Shown here: piece by piece, positions 1 through 7,740 of the stretch | Layout: every line of letters begins with the position of its first letter | Numbering within the stretch: position 1 is the first letter of the stretch | Assembly: GCA_037384885.1 (NCBI GenBank) | Contig: JARRNO010000026.1 | Location: forward strand, 1 to 15,213 | Length of the DNA: 15,213 nt | Origin: JARRNO01 sp037384885 | GTDB taxonomy: Bacteria > Acidobacteriota > UBA4820 > DSQY01 | Reading direction: 5' to 3' | The notes under the pieces: model-generated | The model's database searches: none | Seen by the model: only the letters and a program-made list of their open reading frames with translations | Told to the model about the DNA's origin: nothing | Translations under genes and position numbers: made by a program

Positions 1-270
1 CGTGAAGAGCCCGACGGTCCGCATCACGGTCGGCGGCTCCACCGCCTCGCTGGCCTCACCCGGCGGGGCCGAGCCGCCCCCGCACAAAAGCGCAGCCGCG
101 GGGTAAAGACCGGCGCCGTTCCCGACCAGCCCCACACCGGACAAAGTCACACACGGTGACAGCGAGGCGCTGACCGCACGGCGCCCAGTCAATCGCGGCT
201 TCGTGATCAGGATGAAGGCAGCCCGTTGCCGGCAGCTGAAGAACAACCGGTCCTGCCGGGAAGACGGCAT
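1..270 (-). CDS. Possible partial hypothetical protein running off the left edge
   Basis: A minus-strand frame opens with ATG at 270 and stays open for 90 codons to the window edge, so its C-terminus is not visible. The translation begins MPSSRQDRLFFSCRQRAAFI and later contains hydrophobic, Gly/Ala/Pro-rich stretches. I do not recognise a family. It starts 31 bases beyond the stop of the DUF6159-type gene on the same strand, but no Shine-Dalgarno site precedes the ATG (the upstream bases are AATTGAATTG). At this GC content an open frame of this length is not rare. A competing short plus-strand frame open from base 2 to a TAA at 104-106 could instead be the tail of an upstream gene. The stretch may be non-coding. 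Confidence 0.25.
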   Translation of the reverse strand, partial: MPSSRQDRLFFSCRQRAAFILITKPRLTGRRAVSASLSPCVTLSGVGLVGNGAGLYPAAALLCGGGSAPPGEASEAVEPPTVMRTVGLFT

Positions 271-301
271 CAATTCAATTACGCAAGCCCGGCGGCGTTC
301 A

Positions 302-1138
302 CTACCTTGGTCTTATGGCAATTTGCAGAGCGCTGCTGTCGAATCCCTCCGCGACTTCCCCTTCTCGTGCGTAAAGATACACGGCGGATTGGAAGATGGA
401 CTGCAATACGGATTGGACCAGGGACAGCAGGATCACGTACAGCGCTGCTATCGCCAGGATAAGAACAAGACCTTCGCCGCCCGTGAGAAAAAAACCGATG
501 AATATCAGCGGAATCACCGGAAGCATAAAAAAGAAGATGATCAGTCCAAAGGCGAAATTGCCGATCAACTGCTCGCCCCACGTCTTTTTCAGCAATGCAG
601 TCGAGTCCTTGAGCGCAGCCAGGGGCCCTTTTCCCTCGGCCACCATAATGGGAATCACCAGAAAACTTACGATACTCCAGGCCATACCCAGAATGGCAGT
701 CACTATTCTGCCGACGATTCCGCTTCGTTCTTCAATGGCCCGCAATATTGCTCCGACGATCGCCGCGACAACCGCCCAGCCGAGGATCAAATGGATATTC
801 TGAAAAGCAGCTTGGAACCCGTCAGAAACGGTCGGATCGCCGCCCTTCATCCGTTTGATCGCGCATGCAACGACGGCCGAGTTGAAGAACGTGATGATGA
901 AGTAGTTGACAAAATAAAAGAGGAACAACAAGACGTATTGACCCGTCCCCAATTTTGTCATGCCATCCTTGTTGAAGAAGCTCCAGCCGCTGTTGTAGAC
1001 CGGCATGGCGAATGATGCAAGGACAAGCAAGCAGCAAATCCCCGAAAGCAGCGGGAACACCAGCAATTCTTTATCCTTCTTCAGCACATTCCAGGATGCG
1101 CCCATTAAAGACCACGTATTTGAGAGTCTAGAAGCCAT
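302..1138 (-). CDS. DUF6159-type integral membrane protein
   Basis: A 278-residue polytopic membrane protein. The N-terminus has the pattern SNTWSLMGASWNVLKKDKELLVFPLLSG, in which an amphipathic start leads into a KDKELL-FPLLSG motif. I associate this with the DUF6159 family of uncharacterised membrane proteins. About six hydrophobic segments are visible near residues 25-47, 66-95, 114-134, 141-166, 190-218 and 222-246, with a positively charged loop at 95-100. The start is well supported: GGAGGGG sits five bases before the ATG. The biochemical function is unknown. It lies downstream of another small membrane-protein gene on the same strand, but a 375-base gap makes a shared transcript uncertain. 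Confidence 0.8.
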   Translation of the reverse strand: MASRLSNTWSLMGASWNVLKKDKELLVFPLLSGICCLLVLASFAMPVYNSGWSFFNKDGMTKLGTGQYVLLFLFYFVNYFIITFFNSAVVACAIKRMKGGDPTVSDGFQAAFQNIHLILGWAVVAAIVGAILRAIEERSGIVGRIVTAILGMAWSIVSFLVIPIMVAEGKGPLAALKDSTALLKKTWGEQLIGNFAFGLIIFFFMLPVIPLIFIGFFLTGGEGLVLILAIAALYVILLSLVQSVLQSIFQSAVYLYAREGEVAEGFDSSALQIAIRPR

Positions 1139-1513
1139 CGTTACCCCTCCTTCGAAGCCACTCCTCTTATCTCCCGGAAACCCAAGCGTTCGCCGTCACT
1201 GCGAGTGAGAATCCGGGCGGCGAGGACGCACCGCCTTTCAACACGCTCGTTCGCTCCCGTTCCTCTGTGCCGTTCACTTTTTAAACTACCCTCCTTGCGG
1301 CGTCGTGGCAAGGGGTATGGCTGCTTCGCAGCCAGTGAACAGTGAGTCGTGAATCGTGAGTAGTAAACGCGGGGATACCGCTGTAGGCAAGGATTTGAAT
1401 GGGGTACCGTGCGGGACCGGCCGATGGGAAGCGGCCGCTAGATTGGGGTCTGTCGGCCCCGACGGCAGTCGGTGGACGGCGTCGGCCGCTTGCCGCCATT
1501 CTCTGATCCTTCG
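1139..1513. other. Intergenic spacer with a mini-hairpin and a heptamer repeat
   Basis: This gene-free spacer lies between two minus-strand membrane-protein genes and should contain the promoter of the DUF6159-type gene, though I see no convincing -35/-10 pair. It contains a perfect 6-bp stem with a three-base loop at 1319-1333 (GGCTGC, TTC, GCAGCC) immediately followed by a heptameric repeat at 1335-1369. Short frames across it on both strands have no ribosome binding sites and look like chance frames. Confidence 0.5.
1335..1369 (+). repeat. Five degenerate 7-base tandem repeats (GTGARTC-like)
   Basis: The sequence reads as five consecutive 7-mers: GTGAACA, GTGAGTC, GTGAATC, GTGAGTA, GTAAACG. 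All begin GT and four begin GTGA. The array abuts the mini-hairpin at 1319-1333. It is a short intergenic satellite-like element of unknown role. Confidence 0.6.
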
Positions 1514-2068
1514 TCAGTCTTCCCGCACGTCTTTGGCCGGGAATAGTGATACGGCCCGCTTCCAAAGTCCGTATACCGTTCTCTGACCGACAAAGAGAGC
1601 CAGGCCAATCGCGATTTCTGCGAGTGCGGTCACAAGTTCTTTGCCTTGAAAGACCATGAAATCACCTGGCGAGCCGTTGCTCACGGCCGGCAGCAGCCGC
1701 AGCCATCGGAACACCAAGGCGGGTATTTCGCGCAGGCCAAGGATCACAAAGATCAGGCCGACCACAGAAAAGGCAGTGACAGTGATGGACCTTTCGTCCA
1801 GTGAAAAGCCCGAGGGGTCTGAGTCTTCCAATGTGAAGATCCGCTTCTCGAACCAGCCCGTATGCCTCACAAGCAATGTCGCGAAAACGGCCAGAGCGAC
1901 CACGCTCACCAATTCAGTCACGATGAAAGACCAGGCTAGTTCGTGCGGTGCGCTGCCGCTGTAGACCGGCATCATCGTGAAGAATCGCACAAAAATCATG
2001 GCGGCGCTGACATAGAGATAGAGACCCAACAACTTAAGACCGACGCGTACTAGAGAATGTGCCGGCAT
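1514..2068 (-). CDS. Small four-helix membrane protein, unknown family
   Basis: A 184-residue protein starting MPAHSLVRVGLKLLG. I chose this ATG over one 22 codons upstream because GGGAGGA lies a few bases before it, while the upstream extension (MAGAVAPNGQGCQ...) has no such site and is not hydrophobic. Four hydrophobic segments are visible near residues 8-30, 45-66, 96-115 and 142-162. A polar loop after helix 2 contains FTLEDSDPSGFSLDE. No catalytic motif or family signature is recognisable, so the function is unknown. It is encoded on the same strand as the DUF2339 gene 201 bases upstream and the DUF6159-type gene 375 bases downstream. Confidence 0.75.
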   Translation of the reverse strand: MPAHSLVRVGLKLLGLYLYVSAAMIFVRFFTMMPVYSGSAPHELAWSFIVTELVSVVALAVFATLLVRHTGWFEKRIFTLEDSDPSGFSLDERSITVTAFSVVGLIFVILGLREIPALVFRWLRLLPAVSNGSPGDFMVFQGKELVTALAEIAIGLALFVGQRTVYGLWKRAVSLFPAKDVRED

Positions 2069-2113
2069 GAGTTCTTCCTCCCTTGGAGCTGCGGCCTGAC
2101 ACCCCTGACCGTT

Positions 2114-2129
2114 CGGGGCAACCGCCCCG
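2114..2129. other. Stem-loop upstream of the small membrane-protein gene
   Basis: A 6-bp perfect GC stem (CGGGGC, AACC loop, GCCCCG) lies about 45 bases before the start codon of the minus-strand gene at 2068. It would fall in that gene's leader if transcription starts upstream. There is no U-run, so it does not look like a terminator. A regulatory role is speculative. Confidence 0.3.
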
Positions 2130-2269
2130 GCCACAGCAAACGCTCCGTCAAACGAAAACTTTAAAAAGGTCGAAATGCGGGATGGCGTATAGTCTTCCCA
2201 CTTTCCCTTCTCATCCTGGCTTCTGGTGAACGGCTTAAATACGCTGGCCCGGCGTCTCGCATCCTCCCG

Positions 2270-5200
2270 TTATTCCTGTCCGGCTTCAGCGAAGACGAAG
2301 CGCTGATATAGAAACGATATGACCAGCAGGCTGACCCCGAGCGCGAGGAAGGAACCGACTCTGTAAAGATCCTGCAACTGCCTGAGGTCGTAAACGAACA
2401 CCTTGGTCACCGCCAGGAAGACAACCACCAGCGAGGCGATCCTCAGGCCTTTCCCTCTACGAGCGATGCCCACGACGAGCAGGAACAGCGCGAAAAGAAT
2501 CCACACCGCTGAATACCAATAGTTTTCCTTCTGCAGTATGCGGCCGGCATCCAGGAACCGCCCCTGGAAAAATTGGCGGACTTCAAGAGTGATCAGGAGA
2601 AAGGCGAGCAGCCAGCCTCCGTACGAGGCGATCTTTGCCGCGACGCCCTCCGCCTGCGTGCCCCGCGCCAGGTAGGCGAATACCGCCATCAGGACGAGCG
2701 GCGCCCCATAGATGTAGAGGAGCCAGTTGAAAAGGGGGAAACTTCCGACCGCGTGGTGACTCAGAAGCGGACTGCCCAGCAGAACGTTCGCCAGGGCGAC
2801 CAGTATGACTCCCGCGCCACCAAATGCCCACGCCAGTTCCTTGAAGGTCCTGTCATTCCACTTCTTGTAGACCAGCAGCAGGAAGATTCCAATGAGCAGC
2901 CACGCGTTGGGATAGGTCGCCCATTCCACGAGCCCGGGCCACTTTCCCTTCAAAACGCTGCCGCTGAAGAACTGGCGGACCTCCAGCGTCGACAAAACGA
3001 ACAACAGCACTCCGGCGAACCAGGAACAAGCCCTGGCCTGGGCGGTCTCATTCCGGCGGGCGTAATAAAGAGCGATCCCGGCAAACACCGCCATCGGAAG
3101 GGCGTAGACATACAGCAGCCGGTTCAGAACCGGCAGGCTCCCCACGTGGAAGGGGTAGAGAAGCGGACTGGCGGCAGTGACTTCCAGCAGAATCACCTTC
3201 AGGGCCGCGGCCAGCAGGAAAGCGCCGCCCAGTTTCTTCAGAATGGGCGCCTTTCGCCACTGATAGAAAATCAGCAAAACGGCTCCCGCCGCGATCCAGA
3301 GATGTGAATAGGTGGCCAGCTCGGTCAGGGTGCAGCCGCCCCGCCCCAGGACTCCAGGGTGAAAGCTCTGCCTCACTTCAAGAGCGAGAAGCACGAGCCC
3401 GAGAAATCCAGCTGACCAGGCAAAGATGGGCCCAACATAAAACACATCGTCTCGTTTGAGCAGGTAGGCTGCAAGGCCGAACGCCAGGATGGGAGGGGCG
3501 TAAACATAGAGGATCCAGTTCCATACCGGCCAGGGACCGACGCTGGAAGGATTCCACACGGGATTGACGGCCATGACGTCGACCATGAAAATTTTGACGA
3601 GGCCCAGTCCCAGGAACGCAATGCCGATGTTTCTCAAAAGGCCGGTCTTCCACCGCCTGTGGGCCGCCAGAATCAGCAACCCGGCAACGAGCCAGACGTG
3701 GGAATAGGTGCTCCACTCCACCCGTCCCGGCCACGGTCCCAGGAGCCGGCCCGGGTGGAAGCCCTGCCTCACTTCCAACGTGAGCAGAACAAAGGTGAGC
3801 GCCCCGGAACACCAGGCCAGCGCCTCGCCGGAGACGGTCCAGTCCGCTTTCTTGTAGAAGTACGCAGCTGCGGCAAAGGCAAGCGCCGGGAGGCCGTAGC
3901 CGTATAGAATCCAGTTCAGCACCGGCAGATGGCCCAGCGGGTAGCGGTACACGGCGGGGTTCAGCAGAAGCCTTGCCGCCACGCCCGCCGACAGGATCAA
4001 CCCGAGAGTGCCAAGCACTTTGACCCGGAGCCGCTGAAGCAGCCAGGCCAGCGCGGCCACTTCCAGCGCCCACGCCACCGTCAGCCACTGGTTGCTCAAC
4101 TCCAGGGGGACCGCAAGGCTGGCAAAAGAAGTCACCGCAACGCAGAAGGCCGCAAGGTGGGCTTCTCCGTAAGCCGATCTGCGCGCCGGCATGGCGGCCC
4201 AAACGGCGGGAAGCGTGTAAACGAGGGCCAGCAGCAGACTGAGGTAACCCCAGTGAAAATGACCGCTGGAAGACGTCCTTGAAGCCCAGTACGCCATGAG
4301 AAAGGCGGAAAGGCCGCCGGCGGCGCTCAATGTCGCCCAGTGCGCCGGCTGTTGCGAGCGAAGGTGGGCGATGTAGCCGCCCGCGGCGAAAACCACACCG
4401 AATCCGGCGCAGACAGAATACAGCAACGGCAGTTGGCCGGCTGGATGGTGAAACGCCCAGACGGCCGCCGGAAGGCCCGACGCGAAGAATGCGACCCATG
4501 GCATCAGGCGGTAACGCCGGTCCGTCCGGCCGAGCACCAGCATGCCCGCGCTCAAGAGCCCGAGAAAAAGCCACTCCTGGATGTTGAAGCGGGTCTCGAA
4601 CGCCAGGACGGCCAGGGCGGCAGCCGCTCCCAAAATTGATCCATAGCCGAGCAGGTTTTGCCACGATATCCCCTCCAAGGGGAAATCGGCCTCCGCCTCC
4701 TCCGAGGTCTTCCACGTTTGGCCGGTCCAGAGGAAGATAACCGCGGAGACGAGCAGGAAGACGCCGACCCAGAAGGAATCGCCGGGCATGCTGAGGCGGA
4801 CCATTCGATGGAAAACGCTGCCGAGTCCGAGAACGAGCGTGAGGGCCGCCATACCTGTCCACCGCCGCTTCCGGCTCACCACCAGGAGACCCGCCTGCAG
4901 CAGCAGCAGGTAGCTGAAGAGCCGTCCCGGTGAAGCGGACACCACGCCGATGAAGTAAGGCGTAAAAAATCCGCCCACCAAGCCAACAAAAGCCACAACG
5001 ATGCCCTGTCGCAGGGAAAGAAACACGCCGGCCGCCGTGATCACACCCAGAAAGACAAAACCCATCCACGGCGAAAACAAATGATACAGGTTGACTGCGG
5101 ACAGGACGGCCGCGTACAGGACCGCAATCCCTGCGGCGCTCGAACCGTGCGCCGTCATCCGCGTCCCTTTCTTCAGCAGCCATTCGCCGGCCCCCAGCAG

Positions 5201-5881
5201 CCCCAAGCCAAGGAGAATCGCACCCGCCACACGGGCCTTTGGGCCGATCAAGCCTTTGTCTATGCTGTACTTGACAAGAAAGGCGCCGCCCAGCGCAATG
5301 GCAATCGCCCCGATCCAAACCGGCAGCAGAATGCCGAGCCGGCGCTCCCAGCCGGGGCCGATTTCCGAGGGTTCTTCTTCTGGTAGACCGCTTCCACCCC
5401 CCGCGCCGGCGCACTCCGGCGGCGCTTCGGGCGAAGCGCCCTGCACGGAGGGACTTTTGATTATTGCGGCCGGGACGGAACCCGAGACAGCCGGCGCCCG
5501 GATCTCTTCAGGAACGGCAGTCTTTCCCGCCGGCTGTGCCGGAGAAATCGCCGGTGGAGGAACGGGCCGATCTTGGGACACGGGAATGGGGGGAGGCACA
5601 ACGGGCCCGGCGCCGGGTTTCTCCTCGGCCGGCGCAACGGCCGCCGCCGGCTGGCCCCCGGCTTCCTCCGCTGGCGGCCCCTCCGGCCCATGGTGCATTT
5701 CCAATGTGAAAAGCCGCTTTTTGAGGACATCCAGACTGAACCTGAGCGCGGACAGCTCTTTTTCGGCGTCCTGCAGACCCTGCGCAGCTTCCCCCGCCTG
5801 CACCTTCGCGCGGATGGCCACGATCAACGCCACGAGCGGTATACCGAGCACCACCCCGAGTATCAAGACGACGATTCCCAT
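2270..5881 (-). CDS. DUF2339 family giant membrane protein with four internal repeats
   Basis: A 1203-residue protein. It begins with an N-terminal helix (residues 2-23), then a short heptad-like stretch (about 33-62) and a Pro/Ala-rich linker (about 64-175). From residue ~178 the signature WERRLGILLPVWIGAIAIALGGAFLVKYSIDKG introduces a continuous many-helix membrane region, as in the uncharacterised DUF2339 family. The C-terminal half contains four copies of a ~132-residue unit with the motifs PVLNW-LY-Y, LEVRQ and EWATYSHVWL. The Gln of LEVRQ falls at residues 706, 838, 970 and 1103. The start is supported by AAGGAGG a few bases before the ATG. Function is unknown; large DUF2339 proteins are often suspected of envelope or transport roles, but this is not established. 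The family call is secure, the role is not. Confidence 0.85.
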   Translation of the reverse strand: MGIVVLILGVVLGIPLVALIVAIRAKVQAGEAAQGLQDAEKELSALRFSLDVLKKRLFTLEMHHGPEGPPAEEAGGQPAAAVAPAEEKPGAGPVVPPPIPVSQDRPVPPPAISPAQPAGKTAVPEEIRAPAVSGSVPAAIIKSPSVQGASPEAPPECAGAGGGSGLPEEEPSEIGPGWERRLGILLPVWIGAIAIALGGAFLVKYSIDKGLIGPKARVAGAILLGLGLLGAGEWLLKKGTRMTAHGSSAAGIAVLYAAVLSAVNLYHLFSPWMGFVFLGVITAAGVFLSLRQGIVVAFVGLVGGFFTPYFIGVVSASPGRLFSYLLLLQAGLLVVSRKRRWTGMAALTLVLGLGSVFHRMVRLSMPGDSFWVGVFLLVSAVIFLWTGQTWKTSEEAEADFPLEGISWQNLLGYGSILGAAAALAVLAFETRFNIQEWLFLGLLSAGMLVLGRTDRRYRLMPWVAFFASGLPAAVWAFHHPAGQLPLLYSVCAGFGVVFAAGGYIAHLRSQQPAHWATLSAAGGLSAFLMAYWASRTSSSGHFHWGYLSLLLALVYTLPAVWAAMPARRSAYGEAHLAAFCVAVTSFASLAVPLELSNQWLTVAWALEVAALAWLLQRLRVKVLGTLGLILSAGVAARLLLNPAVYRYPLGHLPVLNWILYGYGLPALAFAAAAYFYKKADWTVSGEALAWCSGALTFVLLTLEVRQGFHPGRLLGPWPGRVEWSTYSHVWLVAGLLILAAHRRWKTGLLRNIGIAFLGLGLVKIFMVDVMAVNPVWNPSSVGPWPVWNWILYVYAPPILAFGLAAYLLKRDDVFYVGPIFAWSAGFLGLVLLALEVRQSFHPGVLGRGGCTLTELATYSHLWIAAGAVLLIFYQWRKAPILKKLGGAFLLAAALKVILLEVTAASPLLYPFHVGSLPVLNRLLYVYALPMAVFAGIALYYARRNETAQARACSWFAGVLLFVLSTLEVRQFFSGSVLKGKWPGLVEWATYPNAWLLIGIFLLLVYKKWNDRTFKELAWAFGGAGVILVALANVLLGSPLLSHHAVGSFPLFNWLLYIYGAPLVLMAVFAYLARGTQAEGVAAKIASYGGWLLAFLLITLEVRQFFQGRFLDAGRILQKENYWYSAVWILFALFLLVVGIARRGKGLRIASLVVVFLAVTKVFVYDLRQLQDLYRVGSFLALGVSLLVISFLYQRFVFAEAGQE

Positions 5882-5966
5882 GCCCCCTCCTTGAAGAACC
5901 CCTTATGAGATGTCACGCATCCTTCATGGCGCATCCGGTACCTGATATGGCGCCGCGGTGCCTACC

Positions 5967-5996
5967 TGGTTGGGCCCGGCCGATTCGAACCGCCTA
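5967..5996 (-). other. tRNA 3'-end-like sequence (T-arm to CCA), no full tRNA
   Basis: On the minus strand this reads GGCGG, TTCGAAT, CGGCC (a T-arm with one mismatched pair), then GGGCCCA, A and CCA, the order expected at a tRNA 3' end. No matching 5' acceptor strand (TGGGCCC), D-arm or anticodon arm is found at the right distance upstream. It could be a remnant, for example an old integration site, or coincidence. Confidence 0.2.
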
Positions 5997-6326
5997 CTGA
6001 ATCTCCTCGGGTGGGTAAAAAAGGACGGCGAAGATTGATCGGCGTGAGAGTCCCTTTACGGTGGGTCCGGCAGACGGGCTAGCCCCTTTTATAAAGACTT
6101 CGCTTATTGAAGCGCCTCATGGTTTTCCCCCGTTTCACCCGCCTTGCCGCGCTCTGTCATCTCCCGCAATGCGAGTGGAGGCAGGCGCCTTCGTCCGCGT
6201 CGCCGCCGGATTGTTTCGGTTCATGGTTACTATACCGCCGCAAGCCGCGAGGGGCAAGGAGGCGCGGCCGCTCATGGGCCGGACGGGGGACGGCAGACGG
6301 AAGACGGACGCTAAAGATTTGAATAG

Positions 6327-6471
6327 CTTGCCTCCGCAAGTCTCGTCCTTTGCGAGCAAAGGACGCTACACGGCGCGAAGCGCCGTCCCGCAAAGGAACG
6401 CCCGTACAATCTTCTCCGTGGGCGGCTCGCGCAGCGGGCCAGAGGCAAAGCCTCGTGCCGCCGAAGGCGGC
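6327..6471. repeat. Cluster of five short perfect hairpins
   Basis: Five perfect inverted repeats occur within 145 bases: 6327-6340 (CTTGC/GCAAG), 6347-6362 (CCTTTGC/GCAAAGG), 6370-6386 (ACGGCGC, GAA loop, GCGCCGT), 6442-6454 (GAGGC, AAA loop, GCCTC) and 6457-6471 (GCCGCC, GAA loop, GGCGGC). Loops are only 2-4 bases. The density and the recurring purine triloop suggest a mobile or structural mini-repeat class, though the arms differ in sequence. Confidence 0.5.
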
Positions 6472-6580
6472 GCGCCCCCGGGTAGATTTCCGCGAAGGCA
6501 CCCCCACTTGATCGGATTTTGCCGCGCTTTGGCGAAATCCGGCTGCCGACCGGACGGCCGTCAGATTCAAGGATGGCGAG

Positions 6581-6627
6581 CGGCGAGGCACCGACTCGTA
6601 CTGGTGTACTTGGAGCGTGCCGCGCCG
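6581..6627. repeat. Nested 47-base dyad
   Basis: Paired arms nest in order around a TGGT loop at 6602-6605: CGGC/GCCG (6581-6584 with 6624-6627), GGCAC/GTGCC (6587-6591 with 6617-6621), CTC/GAG and GTAC/GTAC (6598-6601 with 6606-6609). Small internal loops separate the stems. This looks like a structured RNA element or a miniature inverted-repeat unit; it does not resemble a terminator because no U-run follows. Confidence 0.45.
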
Positions 6628-6851
6628 CGAAGCCTGACACAGAAGATGATGCCGGATCTGTCGGCGCCTGTTTTATGTTGGTGCGGGCGGGGTGGCAGCT
6701 TCCCACGGGATTGCAGGACTTCAGGCGGGACGGGGCCGCTCCGAACGCCAGTGCGGCGCGACGGCATGAAGGGGCCAGCAGGCTGCCGAGAAACCCTCAT
6801 GAGTCGCGTTGCCTGCGCCACGACTTCGTTTGCAAGGCGTCGCGACGACGT

Positions 6852-7066
6852 CGATGCCCTTGAGCATCGTCTAGGAGCGACAACGCAGCAGGCGGAGCCG
6901 TGCCGCGGCAACCCTTGGGCGCAAGGGATTGCGGGCCATTTGCTTTGTTCCTTCTCGTTGAAAGGGTGCCCACCCTTCCTTCCTCGCCGCGCCTCACATC
7001 TGACCCGCAAGCCTCTTGCGCGCGGCCCACGCGGGCTCCTCAGCAGCCTGCTAAAGGCAAGCTTGC
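6852..7066. repeat. Second cluster of short hairpins and palindromes
   Basis: Perfect inverted repeats occur at 6852-6869 (CGATGC/GCATCG), 6912-6927 (CCCTTG, GGCG loop, CAAGGG), 6962-6977 (AAGGGTG/CACCCTT), 7006-7020 (CGCAAG, CCT loop, CTTGCG) and 7057-7066 (GCAAGCTTGC). Several share a GCAAG/CTTGC core with the hairpin at 6327-6340, which hints at a related repeat class. Confidence 0.45.
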
Positions 7067-7281
7067 TTGTCGACAGGCGCTTCGGCCGGAGCGACAGGGC
7101 GTGTAGCGCCCGCGGCCCCGAACCTCCAGCCCTCTCCGGAACGGCCCTCTCGGCAATTCTTTTCACCGCCCTCCCTGTGAAAGAGCCGTCGCAGGGCTCC
7201 GGCGGCGCTCCACCCCCTCGACAGGCCTAGCGATTTCTGGTAAGACGGCAGACAGAGCGGCAGCAATTGCCGGGAGGGGCC

Positions 7282-7740
7282 ATGGTCCTCGTGCTTCAGC
7301 GCGTCTCGGAAGCCTCCGTCACCGCCGGCGGCGAAGTCACCGGCCGGATCGGCCCCGGCCTCGTCGTTCTCGCCGCCGTGGAGCGCGGCGACGGTCCCGC
7401 CGAGATCGCCTGGTGCGCCCGCAAGGTGGGCGAGGTCCGCATCTTCCCCGACAGCGACGGCAAGATGAATCTCTCGGTGCGACAAGCCGGAGGCGCTGTC
7501 CTGGCCGTCAGCCAGTTCACCCTCGCCGCCGACCTCAAGAAGGGCACCCGCCCCTCTTTCAGCCGCGCCGCCCCGCCCGAAACGGCCGCCCCCCTCTTCG
7601 ACGCCTTCGTTTCGGCCATGCGCAAGTCGGGCCTGCACGTGGAAACGGGCGTCTTCCAGGCCATGATGGAGGTTCACCTGGTGAACGACGGCCCGGTGAC
7701 GCTGGTTCTGACGCGCCGCCCTCGAGAGGAGAAGCCGTGA
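7282..7740 (+). CDS. dtd: D-aminoacyl-tRNA deacylase (Dtd)
   Basis: A 152-residue cytoplasmic enzyme that hydrolyses D-amino acids (and glycine mischarged on tRNA-Ala) from tRNA, preventing their entry into protein. It shows the family hallmarks: N-terminal LQRVSEASV, the active-site SQFTL motif at residues 77-81 with Thr80, RPSFSRAAPP at 90-99, and NDGPVT at 135-140, the Gly-cisPro motif that reads chirality. The length is normal for the family. The start is the ATG directly after GGGAGGGG, not the in-frame TTG five codons upstream. Its stop overlaps the GTG start of xerD in GTGA, so the two are probably co-translated. Confidence 0.96.
   Translation: MVLVLQRVSEASVTAGGEVTGRIGPGLVVLAAVERGDGPAEIAWCARKVGEVRIFPDSDGKMNLSVRQAGGAVLAVSQFTLAADLKKGTRPSFSRAAPPETAAPLFDAFVSAMRKSGLHVETGVFQAMMEVHLVNDGPVTLVLTRRPREEKP

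Larger units (their letters stand above)
5882..7281. other. 1.4-kb gene-free region rich in short inverted repeats
   Basis: This stretch lies between the divergent DUF2339 and dtd genes. Long frames exist on both strands (for example 6061-7230 on plus), but they overlap each other, have arginine/proline/alanine-heavy compositions and lack credible ribosome sites or family motifs. Instead the region holds at least nine perfect short inverted repeats, a nested dyad at 6581-6627, and a tRNA 3'-end-like piece at 5967-5996. Promoters for both flanking genes must lie here, but none is clear by eye. Confidence 0.6.

Noticed and set aside
203..1015. 270-codon plus-strand frame opposite the DUF6159-type gene
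   Set aside because: The minus-strand frame has a strong Shine-Dalgarno site and regular membrane helices; the plus frame is a polar, low-complexity antisense translation.
3378..5414. 678-codon open frame on the same strand as the DUF2339 gene but in another frame
   Set aside because: It is a GC-driven shadow: the DUF2339 frame has clear helices, family signature, internal repeats and a ribosome site, while this one is Arg/Gly-rich with no motif.
5965..6045. Complete tRNA gene on the minus strand
   Set aside because: Only the 3' part resembles a tRNA; no complementary acceptor strand, D-arm or anticodon arm could be found in the expected ~75 bases.
6061..7230. 389-codon plus-strand open frame between the DUF2339 and dtd genes
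   Set aside because: Its translation is Arg/Pro/Ala/Ser-rich with no domain signature, no good ribosome site precedes it, long frames also exist on the opposite strand, and it runs through many perfect hairpins.
5882..7281. CRISPR array or integron-type cassette array
   Set aside because: The inverted repeats differ in sequence and spacing, there is no regular direct repeat-spacer pattern, and the nearby recombinase is a standard XerD, not an integron integrase.
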